Notes: generated from the sequence alone by a model not told the origin. A stretch of 60,045 bases of DNA from Chryseosolibacter histidinae (GCF_018598225.1 NZ_JAHESF010000042.1:1-60045); one strand, 5' to 3'; counted from the first letter of the stretch, positions 17,839 through 26,629 are shown. Numbers and translations: made by a program.

Positions 17839-18960
17839 TTAAAGCATTTTACCAACCAGCGTAGTGATCTTTTCAAGCTGTGCATCCGTGAGGCTGCTGC
17901 CGGAGGGCAGACACAGGCCACGTGCAAACAGGTCCTCGCTCGCCTTCGAACCATAATAAGGGGTTCCGTTGAAGACCGGCTGCAGGTGCATGGGCTTCCA
18001 TAACGGGCGGCTTTCGATGTTCTCTTTCTCCAGCGCCAGCCTCACCGTTTCGGGGGTAAGCTTGCTGGTAGCAGGTAAAAGCATACACGTGAGCCAACGG
18101 TTAGAAACACTGCCGGGAAGCTCAGGCTGAAACGATACACCCGGCAGTCCGCCCAGTATTTTTTTATAGTAGTCGTATATAGCCCTGCGACGTGCCACCC
18201 GCTGGTCGAGCACTTTCAGCTGGCCGCGTCCGATGCCTGCACTGATGTTGCTGAGCCTGTAATTGTATCCGATCTGTGAGTGCTGGTAATGCGGCGCCTG
18301 GTCACGGGCCTGGGTAGAGAGGAACTTTGCCTGCTTCACCCATTCTGCATTCTCCGATACAAGGGCTCCCCCACCCGAGGTTGTAATGATCTTGTTGCCG
18401 TTGAAAGAGTAAATGCCGATGTCGCCGAACGATCCCAGCTTTTTTCCCTTGTAAAGTGAGCCAAGGCCCTCTGCAGCGTCTTCGATGATCTTGATGTCAT
18501 AGTGACGGGCGATGGCCACGATCTCTTCCATCTGCGCCGGCATGCCATACAGGTGCACCACGATGATGGCCTTGGGTTTCTTTCCCTTCCTGATCCTGTC
18601 TTCAATGGCTGACCGAAGTGCCTGAGGGTCCATATTCCAGGTGCTATCTTCTGAATCCACATACACCGGGGTGGCACCCTGGTAAACAATGGGATTACAG
18701 CTGCCGGCAAAGGTGAAGCTCGAGCAGATCACTTCGTCATGCTGCTTCACGCCCAGCATGATCAGGGCGAGATGAATGGCAGCAGTGCCCGAAGACAAGG
18801 CTGCGCAATGAGGTGTATTGTTATAATCCGCCAGCTCCTTCTCGAACAGGTCGAGGTGAGGACCTGCGGGTGAAATCCAGTTCGATTGAAACGCTTCCTG
18901 TACAAACTTCAGCTCGTCACCTCCCATGTGCGGCGGTGACAGATAGATTCTTTCGTTCAT
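17839..18960 (-). CDS. DegT/DnrJ/EryC1/StrS aminotransferase (PglE-like)
   Basis: 373 residues, normal for the family. PLP-binding Lys190 lies in YSFNGNKIITTSGGG and Asp161 in EDAAEGLGS; the substrate loop has ALSSGTAAIHLAL near 54-66. The N-terminus (IYLSPPHMGGDELKFVQEAF) and the NGNK context are typical of PglE/LegC-type enzymes that aminate UDP-4-keto-6-deoxy-GlcNAc. With the dehydratase at 9.3 kb and an acyltransferase on either side it would complete a UDP-2,4-diamino-2,4,6-trideoxyhexose pathway. Flanked by heptad repeats on both sides, with its own promoter-like motif. Confidence 0.88.
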   Translation of the reverse strand: MNERIYLSPPHMGGDELKFVQEAFQSNWISPAGPHLDLFEKELADYNNTPHCAALSSGTAAIHLALIMLGVKQHDEVICSSFTFAGSCNPIVYQGATPVYVDSEDSTWNMDPQALRSAIEDRIRKGKKPKAIIVVHLYGMPAQMEEIVAIARHYDIKIIEDAAEGLGSLYKGKKLGSFGDIGIYSFNGNKIITTSGGGALVSENAEWVKQAKFLSTQARDQAPHYQHSQIGYNYRLSNISAGIGRGQLKVLDQRVARRRAIYDYYKKILGGLPGVSFQPELPGSVSNRWLTCMLLPATSKLTPETVRLALEKENIESRPLWKPMHLQPVFNGTPYYGSKASEDLFARGLCLPSGSSLTDAQLEKITTLVGKML

Positions 18961-18975
18961 TTAATCTTTTGTTAT

Positions 18976-18992
18976 AAAGGGCGAAAATATAC
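18976..18992 (-). promoter_or_regulatory. Promoter-like motif GTATATTTTCGCCCTTT
   Basis: The minus-strand motif contains TATATTTT (-7-like) and matches in 15 of 17 positions the motif before wza and fcl. It ends 15 bp before the aminotransferase ATG. The region where a -33 would sit is inside the heptad repeat (TGG, 19 bp away). Confidence 0.45.
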
Positions 18993-18998
18993 TTAAAA

Positions 18999-19104
18999 AG
19001 TTGCCGGTTTCCAGTTGCCAGTTACCGGTTGGCGTAGTCATCATTAGCGATTGTGGTCAGTTTCAAGTTAAAAAGTTTAAGGTTTAAAGTTGCGGCCGGC
19101 AACC
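18999..19104. repeat. Heptad repeats upstream of the aminotransferase
   Basis: GTTGCCG/GTTTCCA/GTTGCCA/GTTACCG/GTTGGCG units (about 19000-19034) are followed after a short spacer by GTTAAAA/AGTTTAA/GGTTTAA-type units and a closing inverted GCCGGCAACC (about 19095-19104). Both main flavours occur together. Confidence 0.8.
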
Positions 19105-19106
19105 AT

Positions 19107-19859
19107 TCACTTAGTCAGTGCTAGTTTGGCCAGCCCTCCGTATTCATGAATGACCAGGGCCATCATGTGGATCTTGGCTGACGATGGCCAGAAGTCGTAG
19201 GCATTTTTCTGAGGGTCGCGTTTGATGTAGTGGTCCGTGGGTGCCGCCACCGGAGCCAATCCCTCACGCTCGAAATACTTCATGGCCCTGCGCATGTGAA
19301 AAGCACTGGTTACCAGCACGAGCTTGTGCTGCTTTCCAAATCGCCGGCTATAGTCCTTTGCTTCTTCCGCCGAGTTTGCCGGTGTTGGTACCATCAGCGT
19401 ATCGGCGGGTGCCACGCCCAGCTCGAGCGCAGCCTTCGCCAGCATCTCAGCTTGTGGGATGCGGCCCGACGCCGAGTATCCGCTGCACACGATCCTGCTA
19501 CCGGGCAGCAGGCGGTGAAGGCGGATCGCTTCATTCAGCCTTGCGCGGGCGGGATCAGAGAGCTGATTTAAATGAGGCAGGCCGGGTGCATAGGCATGTC
19601 CTGCGCCCATGACCAGGATGTGCACGTCGGGTGCACCACCGGCCTCCGCGATATCAACCACGGGGTATGTGTCTTCCAGGCGATGAATGAGCCACTGAGG
19701 CACCGGTGAGATGCTGATCACGAAAAACCAGATCGCCGCTGTATAAAGACAAATTTGGAACAAGCGCTTTTTACCGAACCTGCGCGCGACCAGGCACACA
19801 ATGATCAGCAGCCACAGGATCACCAGCGGATGAAGCATGTCGTTGAAGAATCTGTACAT
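19107..19859 (-). CDS. YdcF/ElyC-family (DUF218) membrane protein
   Basis: 250 residues with two N-terminal membrane segments (about 9-24 and 33-52) followed by a DUF218 domain: ILVMGAGH, RLNEAIRLHRLLPGSRIVCSG and LVTSAFHMRRAMKYFEREG. This domain order is that of E. coli ElyC, linked to envelope polysaccharide and lipid-carrier homeostasis; the biochemical activity is unknown. Here it lies between an acyltransferase and an aminotransferase of the amino-sugar pathway, so a role in the lipid-linked steps is plausible but unproven. Confidence 0.8.
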   Translation of the reverse strand: MYRFFNDMLHPLVILWLLIIVCLVARRFGKKRLFQICLYTAAIWFFVISISPVPQWLIHRLEDTYPVVDIAEAGGAPDVHILVMGAGHAYAPGLPHLNQLSDPARARLNEAIRLHRLLPGSRIVCSGYSASGRIPQAEMLAKAALELGVAPADTLMVPTPANSAEEAKDYSRRFGKQHKLVLVTSAFHMRRAMKYFEREGLAPVAAPTDHYIKRDPQKNAYDFWPSSAKIHMMALVIHEYGGLAKLALTK

Positions 19860-19915
19860 GGCGTGATCCGTAAGTTAAGCCAGGAATGTAACGGAAACCG
19901 TAACCGGAAGGCTGA

Positions 19916-20569
19916 TCATATTTTTTGCGTGGCGATAACTTTCTCCTTAAACCTGTAAAACACCACGGTATCGTCTTCCACTGATTTATCGAGCACCATG
20001 CCTGCGGCGATCTTGTTCCTGTTGCCCACGGTGATACCGGGTATGGTGGCGCTGTTGATGCCGAAGAGGTTATCGTCGCCCACTTTGGTGAATCCCGAAA
20101 AAGATACGTTCGGACTGATAAAATTGTGTTGCCCCACAGCGCTGTCGTGCCCGAGGCTTACCCGCGCGTTGAGCAATGTAAAGTCCCCCACTTCCACATT
20201 AGGGCCGATGTTGACGTATGGTGCAATGACCACACCGGTGCCGATCTTCGCTGACGGCGAGACATACGCCACGGGATGGATAACGGTTGCAAAGCGCGCG
20301 CCTTCCGCCAAAAAGCGCTCGACGATGGGCCTGCGGTAAGCCAGGTTGGCAATGCCCATCACGTATTGCTTATCTTTCTGGATCACGTGCTCACGGATGC
20401 TGCCTAAAAAAGGTGCTGATAATTTATAACGCGCATAGCTGGCGGGGTTGTCGTCAATAAAACCTGCCACTTTGAAGGCTGGTGTTTTGCTACGGTCAAA
20501 CCCGGCGAATGCGATGTATTCGTCGATCTCGGCGGCGTGTCCTCCTGCGCCTATGATGATAACTTCCAT
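19916..20569 (-). CDS. PglD/NeuD-family acyltransferase
   Basis: 217 residues from the ATG at 20569; a longer frame would start inside the SDR gene. The start MEVIIIGAGGHAAEIDEY is the PglD-domain signature, and residues about 90-205 are hexapeptide repeats (GTGVVIAPYVNIGPNVEVG, FTLLNARVSLGHDSAVG), with the catalytic-base His in LGHDS. It follows ACP, KAS III and SDR genes in the same orientation, so it is the best candidate to move an acyl group from the ACP to the 4-amino group of the nucleotide sugar. A plain acetyltransferase is the alternative. Confidence 0.83.
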   Translation of the reverse strand: MEVIIIGAGGHAAEIDEYIAFAGFDRSKTPAFKVAGFIDDNPASYARYKLSAPFLGSIREHVIQKDKQYVMGIANLAYRRPIVERFLAEGARFATVIHPVAYVSPSAKIGTGVVIAPYVNIGPNVEVGDFTLLNARVSLGHDSAVGQHNFISPNVSFSGFTKVGDDNLFGINSATIPGITVGNRNKIAAGMVLDKSVEDDTVVFYRFKEKVIATQKI

Positions 20570-20601
20570 GAATGATTGAATGAATGATTTTAATTTTCTC
20601 G

Positions 20602-21366
20602 TCAGCGTGCGGTGTAACCTCCGTCGACCATCAGGTTTGTTCCCGTGATCCATCGTGATGCATCCGACAGCAGGAACACGCAGGCGTTGGCCACATCTTC
20701 CGGTTCGCCCAGCCCCAGGGGGTGATAGCTCCTGATCTTTTCAAGCGAAGCCTCGTCCTGGCTATAGACAGCACTGCTGCTCATGGGTGTAACCACCACA
20801 CCGGGAGAAACACAATTGACCCTGACCTTTTTCGGCGCCAGCTCCAGCGCCAATGATTTCGCACCCGCCACCAGCGCTCCTTTGGTAAGGCTGTACAATG
20901 TTTTGCCGGCTTCTCCCACCACACCCATCACCGAGGTTATAAAGACCACGCTCGCGCCTTCCTTCGCCGCATAGCCCGGCCGGGTGAGCAGCCTGGTCAG
21001 GTTGATGGAAGCGTTCACGTTCGTTTTGAAAAAATTACTAAGCTTATCTTCCGAAATATTCCGCAAAGGCAGCGTGGTGGAAATGCCGGCGCTGTGAATC
21101 ACACCGTGAATACCGCCAAGGTCTTTCAACGCGGCGAGCTTCTCTTCTGTTTCCGCCGCCTCGGTCAGGTCCATGGGCAGGATCCGGTGATGTGAATGAT
21201 CCATCAATGACAATGTCTCGCCGAGCCTGACTTCATTGCGGGCGATCAGGATCACCTTCGCTCCCACTCTGCTGCAGGATATGGCGCACTGGCGGCCGAT
21301 GCCTGATGAAGCACCGGTCACTACAATCACTTTTCCACGCAGGTCAAAAGGATGATGCGCTTCCAT
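20602..21366 (-). CDS. SDR-family reductase, FabG-like
   Basis: 254-residue classical short-chain dehydrogenase. The nucleotide motif is TGASSGIG (17-24), with Arg44 after the second strand suggesting NADPH; the catalytic set is Ser145, Tyr158 and Lys162 in YSLTK, and the C-terminus ends ITGTNLMVDGGYTAR. It resembles FabG-type ketoacyl reductases. It starts 2 bp after the KAS III stop, so I infer that it reduces the 3-ketoacyl product of that enzyme, possibly to a hydroxyacyl-ACP. A sugar oxidoreductase cannot be excluded by sequence. Confidence 0.82.
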   Translation of the reverse strand: MEAHHPFDLRGKVIVVTGASSGIGRQCAISCSRVGAKVILIARNEVRLGETLSLMDHSHHRILPMDLTEAAETEEKLAALKDLGGIHGVIHSAGISTTLPLRNISEDKLSNFFKTNVNASINLTRLLTRPGYAAKEGASVVFITSVMGVVGEAGKTLYSLTKGALVAGAKSLALELAPKKVRVNCVSPGVVVTPMSSSAVYSQDEASLEKIRSYHPLGLGEPEDVANACVFLLSDASRWITGTNLMVDGGYTAR

Positions 21367-21368
21367 GG

Positions 21369-22427
21369 TCAGACCTCAACCAGTTCACTGATGTGGCAAT
21401 TTTCAAAATTCATCACGGCGGTAGCCCACGACATGCCCACACCAAAACCACACAGCAGCATTTTTTTAGATTCAGCAAGATTGTCTTTCAGCTGAGAGAC
21501 AATGGTGAGCGGAATGGATACCGATGACGTATTGCCAAATTTCTCGATCGAGGCCGGAACTTTGCTGTTGTCGAGCTTCAGCTTATTCTTCAGGTAATCG
21601 TTCATGTAACTATTGGCCTGATGGAATACGAAGTAATCGAGGGAGTCCATCGCCGTATTGGAAAAAGACAACAATTTCTTAATGTCTTTCGGGATCTCCA
21701 GCAGCACAAAATTGAAGACATCGGCGCCGTTCATGTATCCGTGCTCTTCGGAGCGGATGTTGCCGTGCTCGTCCACCACTTTTTCTTCCAGGGTCTCGGG
21801 CGTGCTGGGGTTCCTGTATCCGCCAGCGTTCACCTTGATGAGCGATTCTTTGGAACCATCTGAGTTCAGCGAGAACCAGGCATTGCCATACTTCTCGTCA
21901 CGTTCGATGAGCGCTGCCACGCCGCCATCCCCGAACAGGAAAGCGGTCTTCCTGTCTTTGGGTGAATAAATGCGTGAGCGTGTTTCTCCATCCAGTAAAA
22001 GCGCTTTGCGGAAGCCACCGGTCTGCATCATGGAATAGACCACCGAGAGGCCGTACACAAAAGCGGAGCAGCCGAGGTTCATATCAAAAGCCGCCGTTTG
22101 TTTGGAGAGTCCGAGGCGTTCCTGCAGCAGCACACCCGTTGCGGGCATCCTGTAGTCAGGTGTTTGCGACACGAAGATGAGCAGATCTATTTCGCTGCGA
22201 TCAACGTTCAGGTCGGCGATCAGGCGCTCGGCAGCTGCGAAGCAGAGGTCGGAAGAGCAGATGTTGGCCGGCGCGAATCTTCTTTCTTTAATGCCGGTCT
22301 TCTCTACAATATCCCTGACAGAATCCTTATCAAAATACTGCGTGTATTCGTAATTGTTAACAACCTGTTTTGGCACCGCTGCGGCAAGGCCACGAATGCC
22401 AACACCGTTAAAAGAGATTAATGCCAT
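21369..22427 (-). CDS. 3-oxoacyl-ACP synthase III (KAS III/FabH-like)
   Basis: 352 residues with the full KAS III triad: Cys120 in NLGCSAFVYG, His269 in FVFHQAN and Asn299 in FGNTSS. The N-terminus reads GIRGLAAAVPKQVVNN. KAS III condenses an acyl-CoA with malonyl-ACP. The location between a dedicated ACP and an SDR in a sugar locus, away from other fatty-acid genes, argues for making a special short acyl group instead of general lipid synthesis. The length is somewhat above E. coli FabH (317), as for DarB/CerJ-like sugar-locus relatives. Confidence 0.88.
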   Translation of the reverse strand: MALISFNGVGIRGLAAAVPKQVVNNYEYTQYFDKDSVRDIVEKTGIKERRFAPANICSSDLCFAAAERLIADLNVDRSEIDLLIFVSQTPDYRMPATGVLLQERLGLSKQTAAFDMNLGCSAFVYGLSVVYSMMQTGGFRKALLLDGETRSRIYSPKDRKTAFLFGDGGVAALIERDEKYGNAWFSLNSDGSKESLIKVNAGGYRNPSTPETLEEKVVDEHGNIRSEEHGYMNGADVFNFVLLEIPKDIKKLLSFSNTAMDSLDYFVFHQANSYMNDYLKNKLKLDNSKVPASIEKFGNTSSVSIPLTIVSQLKDNLAESKKMLLCGFGVGMSWATAVMNFENCHISELVEV

Positions 22428-22435
22428 TGATGGGT

Positions 22436-22669
22436 TTAATTTTTAGCGGCAGCACGTTTTGCCACTTCATTGAAAAGATCTTCGACCGTGATCAGTTTTT
22501 GAAATACTTCGTCCTCGATCGTTACATCAAACTGGTCGTCAAGGTTTGCGATCAGCGAGAGGCGGCCCAGCGAGTTCCATTCGTCGTAATCGCGAAATTT
22601 GTCACTCATGGTGATTGGCCGGTCTATTTCCAAAGCTTCCTTGAACGATTCTATAAACTTGTCTTTCAT
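22436..22669 (-). CDS. Acyl carrier protein
   Basis: 77 residues from the ATG at 22669. Four-helix acidic protein with the phosphopantetheine serine at Ser33 in DEWNSLGRLSL; the usual Asp before the serine is Asn. The C-terminal half (VTIEDEVFQKLITVEDLFNEV) is the recognition helix II/III region. It is not the housekeeping AcpP type but a locus-specific carrier. It lies 8 bp before the KAS III gene and behind its own -7-like element. Confidence 0.88.
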   Translation of the reverse strand: MKDKFIESFKEALEIDRPITMSDKFRDYDEWNSLGRLSLIANLDDQFDVTIEDEVFQKLITVEDLFNEVAKRAAAKN

Positions 22670-22687
22670 TGTATTACGGATAAACCG

Positions 22688-22695
22688 CAAATTTA
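22688..22695 (-). promoter_or_regulatory. -7 element TAAATTTG before the acyl carrier gene
   Basis: Perfect TAnnTTTG on the minus strand followed by CGGTTT, 18 bp before the ATG. No good TTG is visible at -33; the upstream part lies in the end of the phosphoglycosyltransferase gene. Suggests an internal promoter for the acyl-chain genes. Confidence 0.4.
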
Positions 22696-22702
22696 CACAT
22701 TT

Positions 22703-23308
22703 TTAATTGCCTTTAAAAGATTCCATGGTGGCCGACCCGGAGGCACTGATGCCCTCCCGTTTGAATACTTTGCTGACCGTCATGAAGAGGATCTTCATAT
22801 CGAGGCGAAAAGACAGGTGCTCCACGTAGTAAACATCCAGCTCGAAACGCTCGGGCCATGAAATAGCATTGCGGCCATTGACCTGCGCCCAACCCGTGAT
22901 GCCTGGCCTCACCTCGTGGCGGCGTGCCTGCCGTGCGTTGTACAACGGAAGGTACTTCACCAGCAACGGCCGGGGGCCGATCAGGCTCATGTCGCCCAGC
23001 ACTACGTTGATCAATTGCGGAAGCTCGTCAAGGGATGTGGACCGGACAAACTTACCCACGCGGGTCAGCCTGTCCCTGTCAGGAAGCAGTGCGCCGTTGC
23101 TGTCACGCTTATCGTTCATGGTCTTGAACTTCAGCACCCTGAACACCTTACCTCCCCTGCCAGGCCGCTGCTGTGTAAAAAATGGTTTCCCTGAATTTAC
23201 AAAACTGAGAATGACCGTCACGATCAGGATCACGGGCAGGGCGATCAGCAGCGCGAAACCCGCTACAACGATGTCGATGGCCCGTTTAAAAAAGCTGCGG
23301 TACATCAT
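22703..23308 (-). CDS. Initiating phosphoglycosyltransferase (PglC-like sugar transferase)
   Basis: 201 residues, the size of small monotopic PglC-type enzymes. One hydrophobic re-entrant helix (about 12-32) is followed by the catalytic core: FRVLKFKTMND, TSLDELPQLINVVLGDMSLI with the Asp-Glu pair, and GPRPLLVKYLPLY, then PGITGWAQVNGR. It transfers a sugar-1-phosphate from the nucleotide sugar to undecaprenyl phosphate at the inner membrane. With the dehydratase, aminotransferase and acyltransferase nearby, the likely first sugar is a diamino-trideoxyhexose. This is the only such enzyme in the window. It overlaps the preceding glycosyltransferase by 4 bp. Confidence 0.92.
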   Translation of the reverse strand: MMYRSFFKRAIDIVVAGFALLIALPVILIVTVILSFVNSGKPFFTQQRPGRGGKVFRVLKFKTMNDKRDSNGALLPDRDRLTRVGKFVRSTSLDELPQLINVVLGDMSLIGPRPLLVKYLPLYNARQARRHEVRPGITGWAQVNGRNAISWPERFELDVYYVEHLSFRLDMKILFMTVSKVFKREGISASGSATMESFKGN

Positions 23309-24435
23309 GAGACAGCGATCAATTTATGTGCATTCTCAGGACCAAATTCCGTGGAGGCAGCAAGGGCGTTCGTGTGAAGCTTGCGCTGGTAGTCGGGGCG
23401 GGCCGCGATCTCTTCAATAAAAGCAACCATGGCGTCGAGCTCGGTATCTTCAAAACACCGGCCCATGCCATACTTCGCGATGAGGGCAGCCAGCTCGGAG
23501 TGTTTCGATGCCAGGCAAAGCATGGGCGCTCCAACCGACATCAGGTTGTAGGTCTTGCTCGGCACACTCAGCAGCGACGCCTCCTTGCCCAGCGTTACAA
23601 CAGCGAGGTCTGCCGCTGACAGTGAATACGGAAGCATCTGCACATCCTGCCACGGCAACATCAGGCAGTTGGTAAGCCCATAAGAAGCGATGCGTTCTTC
23701 CAGCATTTTCTTTTTATCTCCTTCGCCGATGATGACAAACTGCACCTGGTTGTTCCGGAGCCTGGCAGCAGCCTCCACCAGCATTTCAAGGTTGTGCGTG
23801 AAGCCCAGGTTACCGGAATACATCACCAGGAACTTGCCCTGCAGCCCGTTTGCTGCGATGAACTTGTTCTCGTGCTTATCTACAGGTTTCAAAAATGTAT
23901 TGTCTGTCCAGAGTGGCGCAACTTCTATTTTCGACGCATCGGCATACTGACTCAGCAACGTCTTCATACCCTCACTGAGGGTGAAGAGCTTCGCTGCCCT
24001 GGCAAATATTTTTCTATTGGCGCGCTTCCATAACCTGATCACGAAGGAGTCTGCCTTCATGATCTTGTATTCCACCAGGGCATCGGGGTACACATCGTAA
24101 GTAAGAATGAAAAACCTGTTGCTGCAAAACAACGGCAGCAGCGGCGCGAAGGGCGGATTGGATACAATGTAAAGATCTGCCTTGCGATATTTGGTCTTCA
24201 CCAGGAACAGGATCTGCACAAATGCCCAGCCCCAGGTCCAGAGTCGTTTGATCGTGGTGGTGCGGTTATAGGTAACGATCTTCTCCACCTTCACATCGCT
24301 ATCAAGGGGTACGTTGCGCGCCGTAAGCTTGCCGGTAATAAAGGCGCGTGTCTTGTACTTTCCCCTGTGGGCGTTGATGATATCGATCATCAGGTACCCG
24401 GAGTTCTGATTAATGAATACGATCTGATCACTCAT
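23305..24435 (-). CDS. Glycosyltransferase, GT4-like (WbuB type)
   Basis: 376 residues of GT-B fold. The C-terminal domain shows LVMYSGNLGFTHNLEML, VIGEGDKKKMLEE and a donor-binding region with LLSVPSKTYNLMSVGAPML, a WbuB-like variant in which the usual E-x7-E is less clear. It overlaps the phosphoglycosyltransferase, so it probably adds the second sugar to the lipid-linked first one. Donor unknown. Confidence 0.85.
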   Translation of the reverse strand: MSDQIVFINQNSGYLMIDIINAHRGKYKTRAFITGKLTARNVPLDSDVKVEKIVTYNRTTTIKRLWTWGWAFVQILFLVKTKYRKADLYIVSNPPFAPLLPLFCSNRFFILTYDVYPDALVEYKIMKADSFVIRLWKRANRKIFARAAKLFTLSEGMKTLLSQYADASKIEVAPLWTDNTFLKPVDKHENKFIAANGLQGKFLVMYSGNLGFTHNLEMLVEAAARLRNNQVQFVIIGEGDKKKMLEERIASYGLTNCLMLPWQDVQMLPYSLSAADLAVVTLGKEASLLSVPSKTYNLMSVGAPMLCLASKHSELAALIAKYGMGRCFEDTELDAMVAFIEEIAARPDYQRKLHTNALAASTEFGPENAHKLIAVS

Positions 24436-24467
24436 GGGTTCAAAAGGTCATGCATGTGACAGGTTGT

Positions 24468-25631
24468 TCAGCGCTGCTTGCCAAAAATGCTGACGAAGTT
24501 CATCGCGAAGGTTTTCAGCCGGTCTTCGTACTTCTGGTACAAGGCCTGGCCCTGACGACCCGGAAATGACGCGAGGAGCTCTGCCAATTTCTTCTCATCG
24601 TGGGGTTTGAAGAAGATACCTTTTTCGCCCAGCTGTTCTATGTTCACATCAAGGTCAGAAGCGATCACAGGAACCTGCAGCGATATCGCATCTTCGATCA
24701 CGGTGCTCCATCCTTCGAACAAGCTTGGCTGAACGATCGCTTTCGCGTGTTTCATCAGGCAAAGCTGATCCTGGCGGGGTATTACGCCCAGCAGGCTGAT
24801 GCGGTCATCCAGTGCGTTGTCGCTGATCAATGCTTTCAGCTCGCTGATATAAGCCTGGTTGATAGCCGACTCCATCTTGCCAGTGAAGGCCACGTGCACT
24901 TTTTCATTCTGCGCTTTGAGCAGTGCCAGGGCCTTCAACACCACCGTGTGGTTCTTGTGATTGTGAAACTGGTTCGATACCAGGTAATAGCTTGCCGGCA
25001 GCTTATACTTCTCCCGAAGCTGATCGATGTTGCCGTTGCTGGCCTTTTCATCGATGATGGACGCAAAATGCAACACATGCACCTTCATCGAGTCCCTGAG
25101 CTTATAGAACTTGCGGAAGTGGCTGGCCACATCATAGCTCGATAGCACCAGGTGGTCTGTGTTCTTCAATAACAGCCTGAGTCTTGCCTCGCGCAAAATG
25201 AGCTGGCTTTTGGTGAAGAACTGCGGATAGAATTTGTGCTGCAGGTCGGGGAACCATGCTGCGGCAACGAAGCCTGGCTTGCGGAAAGCTTTAGACGCCG
25301 GAACAGGCTGATCGTTCAACGGATAAAGTCCATCGAGATCAAATTCATTGACCAGTGATTCAGCGAAAAGGTTCTTGCCTTTAAGCATCGAGAACAGGTA
25401 TTGCTTGTAGAGGTTGCCAAAGTTACGCTGAACGAGCTTGAGGTAAGGATACTGGATCTCCTTCGTAAATTCAGCCAGCGTCGGGTTGTAAAAAAGGATT
25501 ATCTCAGGTTTGTCCTCATCATCCAGGAAGTTCAACGCGTTCACGAGATTGATGACATAGATCACGCCTCCCATCCAGCTTTTGCTGAAGTTGAAGATCA
25601 CCCCTATCTTGAGTCTTTTCTTTGTATTCAT
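24468..25631 (-). CDS. Glycosyltransferase family 4
   Basis: 387-residue GT-B enzyme. The N-terminal domain starts KIGVIFNFSKSWMGGVIYVI; the C-terminal nucleotide-sugar domain has YYLVSNQFHNHKNHTVVL and the GT4 signature PSLFEGWSTVIEDAISLQVPVIASD, with Glu residues eight apart. Cytoplasmic, acting on the lipid-linked repeat unit. Donor and acceptor cannot be read from the sequence. Confidence 0.88.
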   Translation of the reverse strand: MNTKKRLKIGVIFNFSKSWMGGVIYVINLVNALNFLDDEDKPEIILFYNPTLAEFTKEIQYPYLKLVQRNFGNLYKQYLFSMLKGKNLFAESLVNEFDLDGLYPLNDQPVPASKAFRKPGFVAAAWFPDLQHKFYPQFFTKSQLILREARLRLLLKNTDHLVLSSYDVASHFRKFYKLRDSMKVHVLHFASIIDEKASNGNIDQLREKYKLPASYYLVSNQFHNHKNHTVVLKALALLKAQNEKVHVAFTGKMESAINQAYISELKALISDNALDDRISLLGVIPRQDQLCLMKHAKAIVQPSLFEGWSTVIEDAISLQVPVIASDLDVNIEQLGEKGIFFKPHDEKKLAELLASFPGRQGQALYQKYEDRLKTFAMNFVSIFGKQR

Positions 25632-25643
25632 GTTTTCAATTTT

Positions 25644-25664
25644 ACCACGGCTTCAAACCGCGGT
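25644..25664 (-). other. Small hairpin between two genes
   Basis: ACCGCGG-TTTGAAG-CCGTGGT on the minus strand makes a 7-bp stem with one G-U pair. It is followed by AAAATTG, not a uridine run, so it is not a clear terminator. It lies between the epimerase stop and the next ATG. Confidence 0.3.
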
Positions 25665-25682
25665 GACTTTCTAAAATTTTTC

Positions 25683-26597
25683 TCAGATCAATTTTTCAAA
25701 ACGCAGCAGGTCGGTCAGTCCTTCTTCGATGTTCACCTGGGGCGTCCAACCTGTGAGCTGCTTTAAAGTATCGATGCTGGCCACCTGTGTTTGTTTATCG
25801 AACCTTCTTACCCTCGTGTTATCGAACTTCACATCGATGGTTCGTCCGGCGATCTTTCCGATCATGTTAATGATCTCGTGCACGGTGAAGCCCTTGCCTG
25901 TGGCTACGTTCACGGTGCTGACACCCGAGTTGCAAGACTTCCACAACCTGATGAGGGCTTGTGCGCAGTCGCGGGTATGGATGTAATCTCTCACTGTTGA
26001 AATGTTACCGAGCTGAAGCTGGCTGGTGGATTGCAGCTGGCGCAGGATCTCGGGAATGATGTGCGGGTTGGTCTCCCGCGGGCCGTAGTTATTAAAAAGT
26101 CGTGCGATCACCGTTGTAGTGCCATTGAGGCTGTGATTGAGCTGACAGAGCTGTTCGCCAAACAATTTGCTCCATCCATAGATATCCACAGGAGCGATCG
26201 GTGTAGACTCTGACAACAAGCCGGCGCTGTCTGCATAAACGGCTCCTGACGAAGCGAAGACCACTTTATTGACGCCTGCCGCCGCGGCTGCCCGGAGAAT
26301 GCTTTGTGTACCTTCGGCATTCACACGCAGGGTCCGCTCGGGGTTATCGTTGCACTCCGGTATGTAGTGGATGGCCGCCATGTGAAAAACGGCGCTGGGT
26401 TTTACCTCGCGGAAAAAGGCCGTAACCATAGCGTGGTCGGTGATGTCGATCTCGGCCAGCGACACATTCTGGATGTCCTGAATGTGGGGCGCAATCCTGT
26501 TCTTGTTGTCGAGAATAACAACCTCTTCTCCCGAAGACTTCAGCTGCCGAACCAGCTCGTTACCGATAAAACCTAAACCTCCTGTGACAATGACCAT
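25683..26597 (-). CDS. NAD-dependent epimerase/dehydratase
   Basis: 304-residue extended SDR. The NAD motif GGLGFIG (6-12) is complete and the catalytic Ser116/Ser117, Tyr140 and Lys144 (YGWSK) are in place, as in UDP-sugar 4-epimerases. C-terminal substrate region: NVATGKGFTVHEIINMIGKI. It most likely epimerises or modifies a nucleotide sugar; the exact substrate is not recognisable. The spacer upstream holds a possible promoter. Confidence 0.88.
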   Translation of the reverse strand: MVIVTGGLGFIGNELVRQLKSSGEEVVILDNKNRIAPHIQDIQNVSLAEIDITDHAMVTAFFREVKPSAVFHMAAIHYIPECNDNPERTLRVNAEGTQSILRAAAAAGVNKVVFASSGAVYADSAGLLSESTPIAPVDIYGWSKLFGEQLCQLNHSLNGTTTVIARLFNNYGPRETNPHIIPEILRQLQSTSQLQLGNISTVRDYIHTRDCAQALIRLWKSCNSGVSTVNVATGKGFTVHEIINMIGKIAGRTIDVKFDNTRVRRFDKQTQVASIDTLKQLTGWTPQVNIEEGLTDLLRFEKLI

Positions 26598-26629
26598 ATT
26601 TTTAGCTAATTGAGAACGCTATCAAACCG

